Shown here: positions 6,170-7,577 of the stretch, piece after piece
Layout: each line of letters starts with the position of its first letter
How positions within the stretch are numbered: position 1 is the stretch's first letter
Assembly (NCBI GenBank): GCA_022865845.1
Contig: JALHUC010000113.1
Location: 1 to 7,577 of the forward strand
From: a bacterium
GTDB lineage: Bacteria > BMS3Abin14
DNA: 7,577 nucleotides
Direction: 5' to 3'
Translations under genes and position numbers: made by a program
Notes under the pieces: model-generated
Seen by the model: the letters and a program-made list of their open reading frames with translations, nothing else
Databases searched by the model: none
Told to the model about the DNA's origin: nothing

Positions 6170-6988
6170 GTGCTGACCCCATTCACTACCTTGACATTTT
6201 ACAGACTCTGGATTTATCTTGAAATTACGTCGATTAAACAAGCATTTGTTTTTTGGAGGTCCATTCTTAACCTCAAGTCGAGGCAACGAGAGAGGATAAT
6301 CAGCATTAGAATTCCACGAAAAAAAATCATCATAACCCTATGCCTTGTATCTATTGTTCTGATCACATTTTCTGTACTTGGTCAGATCTATAAGTTCACT
6401 CTCACTGACGGCAATGACAGATATCTAACGACGGTGTTCAGCCTCGATGAGGAACATAATATTCCGACGTTCTTTTCGACCATTATGCTTCTCGTTTGTT
6501 CGCTTCTGTTTATCGTCATTGGGGAGTCAAAGAATGATTTTGAAGGGAGATACCGCTGGCATTGGACTACCTTAGGGGTTATTTTCTTTGGCCTAGCGAA
6601 TGATGAAATGCTCGTGTTCCATGAGATGACAATCACACCCTTAAGAAAATTACTTAACACTAGCGGATTATTTTACTATGCGTGGGTCATCCCCGCTGGA
6701 CTTTTCCTGTTGGCCCTTGTTTTATGGTATCGGAAGTTTCTGGCTGAACTGCCAACTAGATTCCGAAGGTTGTTCATCCTATCGGGAACAATTTATGTTG
6801 CCGGCGCCGTGGGAATAGAGATGATTGGTGGCCTAATCGCATCTCGACAGGACGAGAATAACCTTATTTACGCCATGGTGACAAATTTTGAAGAGACTCT
6901 CGAAATAATCGGGATTATTCTATTAATTAATGCTTTATTCTCTTATATTGAAAGCCTCGGGAGTGGTCTCACGCTCAAGGTTGAATGA
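6170..6988 (+). CDS. Uncharacterised polytopic membrane protein with conserved-looking acidic/His residues
   Basis: I recognise the overall pattern from unannotated bacterial membrane proteins but know no function for it. The 272 residues begin with a basic, non-membrane stretch of about 50, followed by roughly six membrane helices (about 52-71, 98-118, 131-148, 168-187, 200-220 and 244-262). Acidic and His residues sit at or inside helix ends: DEEH (93-96), NDE (144-146) and HE (151-152), E217 in GIEMIGG, and EETLE (241-245). That layout could hold metal or a polar substrate in the membrane, but this is inference. The start is poor: GTG at 6170 has no good ribosome-binding site, an in-frame stop lies at 6137, and no ATG precedes the first helix. 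An ATT at 6305 after GAGAGG is an alternative. The gene is clearly AT-richer than the met operon and is flanked by repeat debris, suggesting separate acquisition. Confidence 0.7.
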   Translation: MLTPFTTLTFYRLWIYLEITSIKQAFVFWRSILNLKSRQRERIISIRIPRKKIIITLCLVSIVLITFSVLGQIYKFTLTDGNDRYLTTVFSLDEEHNIPTFFSTIMLLVCSLLFIVIGESKNDFEGRYRWHWTTLGVIFFGLANDEMLVFHEMTITPLRKLLNTSGLFYYAWVIPAGLFLLALVLWYRKFLAELPTRFRRLFILSGTIYVAGAVGIEMIGGLIASRQDENNLIYAMVTNFEETLEIIGIILLINALFSYIESLGSGLTLKVE

Positions 6989-7012
6989 AAGTCGAATTCT
7001 TCTCAAGAGCCT

Positions 7013-7035
7013 TCACGTTCCAGAGGTCACGTTCC
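7013..7035. repeat. Two direct copies of TCACGTTCC, 14-base period
   Basis: TCACGTTCC occurs at 7013-7021 and 7027-7035, just after the membrane-protein gene. It may be a pair of regulator half-sites or simple duplication. There is no further evidence for function. Confidence 0.35.
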
Positions 7036-7062
7036 TCTCTTAAATGCAATTCCATGTTCCAG

Positions 7063-7097
7063 ATTTCAAATTTCAAATTTCAAATTTCAAATTTCAA
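7063..7097. repeat. Five tandem copies of ATTTCAA
   Basis: Exactly five head-to-tail copies of the 7-mer ATTTCAA run without interruption from 7063 to 7097. A looser version (ATCTCAA, twice) lies near 7262-7275. Such heptamer arrays can change copy number by slippage. Here the array is intergenic, so any effect would be on spacing rather than on a reading frame. Confidence 0.9.
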
Positions 7098-7156
7098 ATA
7101 ATATCATCTCACGCCTGGTCGTCCCGCCTTCGGTGTGACTAACTAGAGACGCAGGG

Positions 7157-7173
7157 AAGTTCGGAATGAACTT
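7157..7173 (+). terminator. Small hairpin, weak terminator candidate
   Basis: AAGTTC (7157-7162) and GAACTT (7168-7173) form a perfect 6-base stem with a 5-base loop, followed by an AT-rich TATTTAAAT run rather than a clean T-tract. It lies 170 bases after the membrane-protein stop. The AT-rich stem makes it a weak terminator at best. Confidence 0.25.
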
Positions 7174-7211
7174 TATTTAAATAATTCCTAATGTGTATGA
7201 TCCTGTTTTTC

Positions 7212-7234
7212 TCTGCGAGTTCTGCGGCTCTGCG
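7212..7234. repeat. Triple TCTGCG repeat
   Basis: TCTGCG occurs at 7212-7217, 7221-7226 and 7229-7234. On the minus strand this reads CGCAGA three times, like the CGCGGA trio at 210-234. It appears to be a second copy of the same dispersed intergenic repeat type. Confidence 0.5.
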
Positions 7235-7280
7235 TGAGGGAAGTATTTTCTTATTTTTTAGATCTCAAATCTCAAAGAAA

Positions 7281-7310
7281 AAATGGGTCGCACTTCAGTG
7301 TGGCCCGTTT
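7281..7310. terminator. Hairpin with A-tract and T-rich flanks, likely terminator
   Basis: The arms AAATGGGTCGCACT (7281-7294) and AGTGTGGCCCGTTT (7297-7310) pair along their whole length when read as plus-strand RNA, using three G-U pairs and a very small loop. TGCTTTCT follows. On the minus strand the wobbles become A/C mismatches, but a run of six T's follows the stem (complement of 7278-7283). It can therefore serve the membrane-protein gene from the left, the partial gene from the right, or both. Confidence 0.55.
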
Positions 7311-7343
7311 GCTTTCTAATCCAAGAATAGGTTTGTATCAATA

Positions 7344-7438
7344 TTTTGTCATCGCGAGCCGATTCCAGTGCGAAGCGATCTCGTAGTTTGAGATTGCCAC
7401 GTCCCCTTCGACAAACTCAGGGTCCTCGCAATGACAAA
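7344..7438. repeat. Dispersed palindromic repeat (MITE/REP-like)
   Basis: TTTGTCATCGCGAG (7345-7358) and CTCGCAATGACAAA (7425-7438) are inverted copies with one mismatch. Inside, GCGATCTC (7375-7382) is almost the complement of GAGATTGC (7390-7397). A further CCCTTCGACAAACTCAGGG segment sits at 7404-7422, a short element that is itself widespread. The ends match the well-known 'TGTCATTGCGAG...CTCGCAATGACA' intergenic repeat of many bacterial genomes. No transposase is present, so any mobilisation would have to be in trans. Confidence 0.75.
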
Positions 7439-7454
7439 CGAAAGACCTCGGTAT

Positions 7455-7577
7455 TTACATGCCGGCCGGGAATGCGGACGTAACGATCTCCTCCACTTCC
7501 TCCAGCCAGCCCTTTCTCTCCTCCTCTGTGCTCGTCACCACCACCCCGAAATTTCGTCGGTGGAACTCCTTCACCCC
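7455..7577 (-). CDS. C-terminal 40 residues of an unidentified protein, gene cut by right edge
   Basis: On the minus strand an open frame enters from the right edge and stops at TAA (7455-7457). The visible residues include KEFHRRNFGVVVTSTEEERK and end in ...EIVTSAFPAGM. Codon choice is GC-rich and coding-like, similar to the met operon and unlike the AT-rich gap beside it. The segment looks like a last beta strand (FGVVVTS) followed by an acidic helix (EEERKGWLEEVEEIV) and a short tail. I do not recognise the family from this fragment. The terminator-like hairpin at 7281-7310, about 145 bases beyond the stop, could end its transcript. Confidence 0.65.
   Translation of the reverse strand, partial: GVKEFHRRNFGVVVTSTEEERKGWLEEVEEIVTSAFPAGM

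Noticed and set aside
5812..6186. 124-codon minus-strand frame in the gap after metW
   Set aside because: It runs through repeat debris and an inverted repeat, its composition is not protein-like, and it has no family resemblance I can name.
7063..7097. ATTTCAA array as a CRISPR array or origin iteron
   Set aside because: The units are contiguous with no spacers, far too short for CRISPR repeats, and no replication gene or DnaA-box cluster is nearby.

Overview
The window looks like a chromosomal segment of a Gram-negative, respiratory bacterium with moderately high GC. A deltaproteobacterial (Desulfobacterota-type) lineage is my best guess but is not proven. Pointers are a metY-metX-metW methionine cluster (MetW is mostly a proteobacterial protein), an anchored c-type cytochrome beside a haem/flavin membrane reductase, and intergenic spaces full of degenerate dispersed repeats of a kind common in such genomes.

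Layout from left to right. (1) Positions 1-176, minus strand: a consensus-like promoter followed by a nearly complete cobalamin riboswitch; the gene it controls lies off the left edge. (2) Positions 180-340: repeat debris and a candidate promoter. (3) Positions 375-2162, plus strand: a two-gene unit encoding a ferric-reductase-like/NOX-like membrane flavocytochrome and a membrane-anchored monohaem cytochrome c. (4) Positions 2163-2568: a 406-base non-coding leader with three strong inverted repeats. (5) Positions 2569-5757: a tightly overlapped operon of O-acetylhomoserine sulfhydrylase, homoserine O-acyltransferase and MetW. (6) Positions 5758-6169: a gene-free, repeat-derived stretch. (7) Positions 6170-6988: an AT-richer gene for an uncharacterised polytopic membrane protein with acidic and histidine residues in or beside its helices. 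(8) Positions 6989-7454: a repeat-rich gap with a heptamer microsatellite, a terminator-like hairpin and a palindromic dispersed element. (9) Positions 7455-7577, minus strand: the C-terminal end of an unidentified gene.

How the genes work together. MetX activates homoserine, MetY exchanges the acyl group for sulfide to give homocysteine, and MetW is the usual MetX partner. The reductase can be read as moving electrons from NAD(P)H via FAD and two b-haems across the membrane, with the neighbouring cytochrome as the likely periplasmic acceptor; this pairing is inferred from gene order. The most unusual points are the cytochrome's missing distal methionine, the structured metY leader that matches no SAM or SAH riboswitch I know, and the uncharacterised membrane protein. 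I found no CRISPR array, tRNA, rRNA or insertion sequence, and no clear evidence of a wholly new system.
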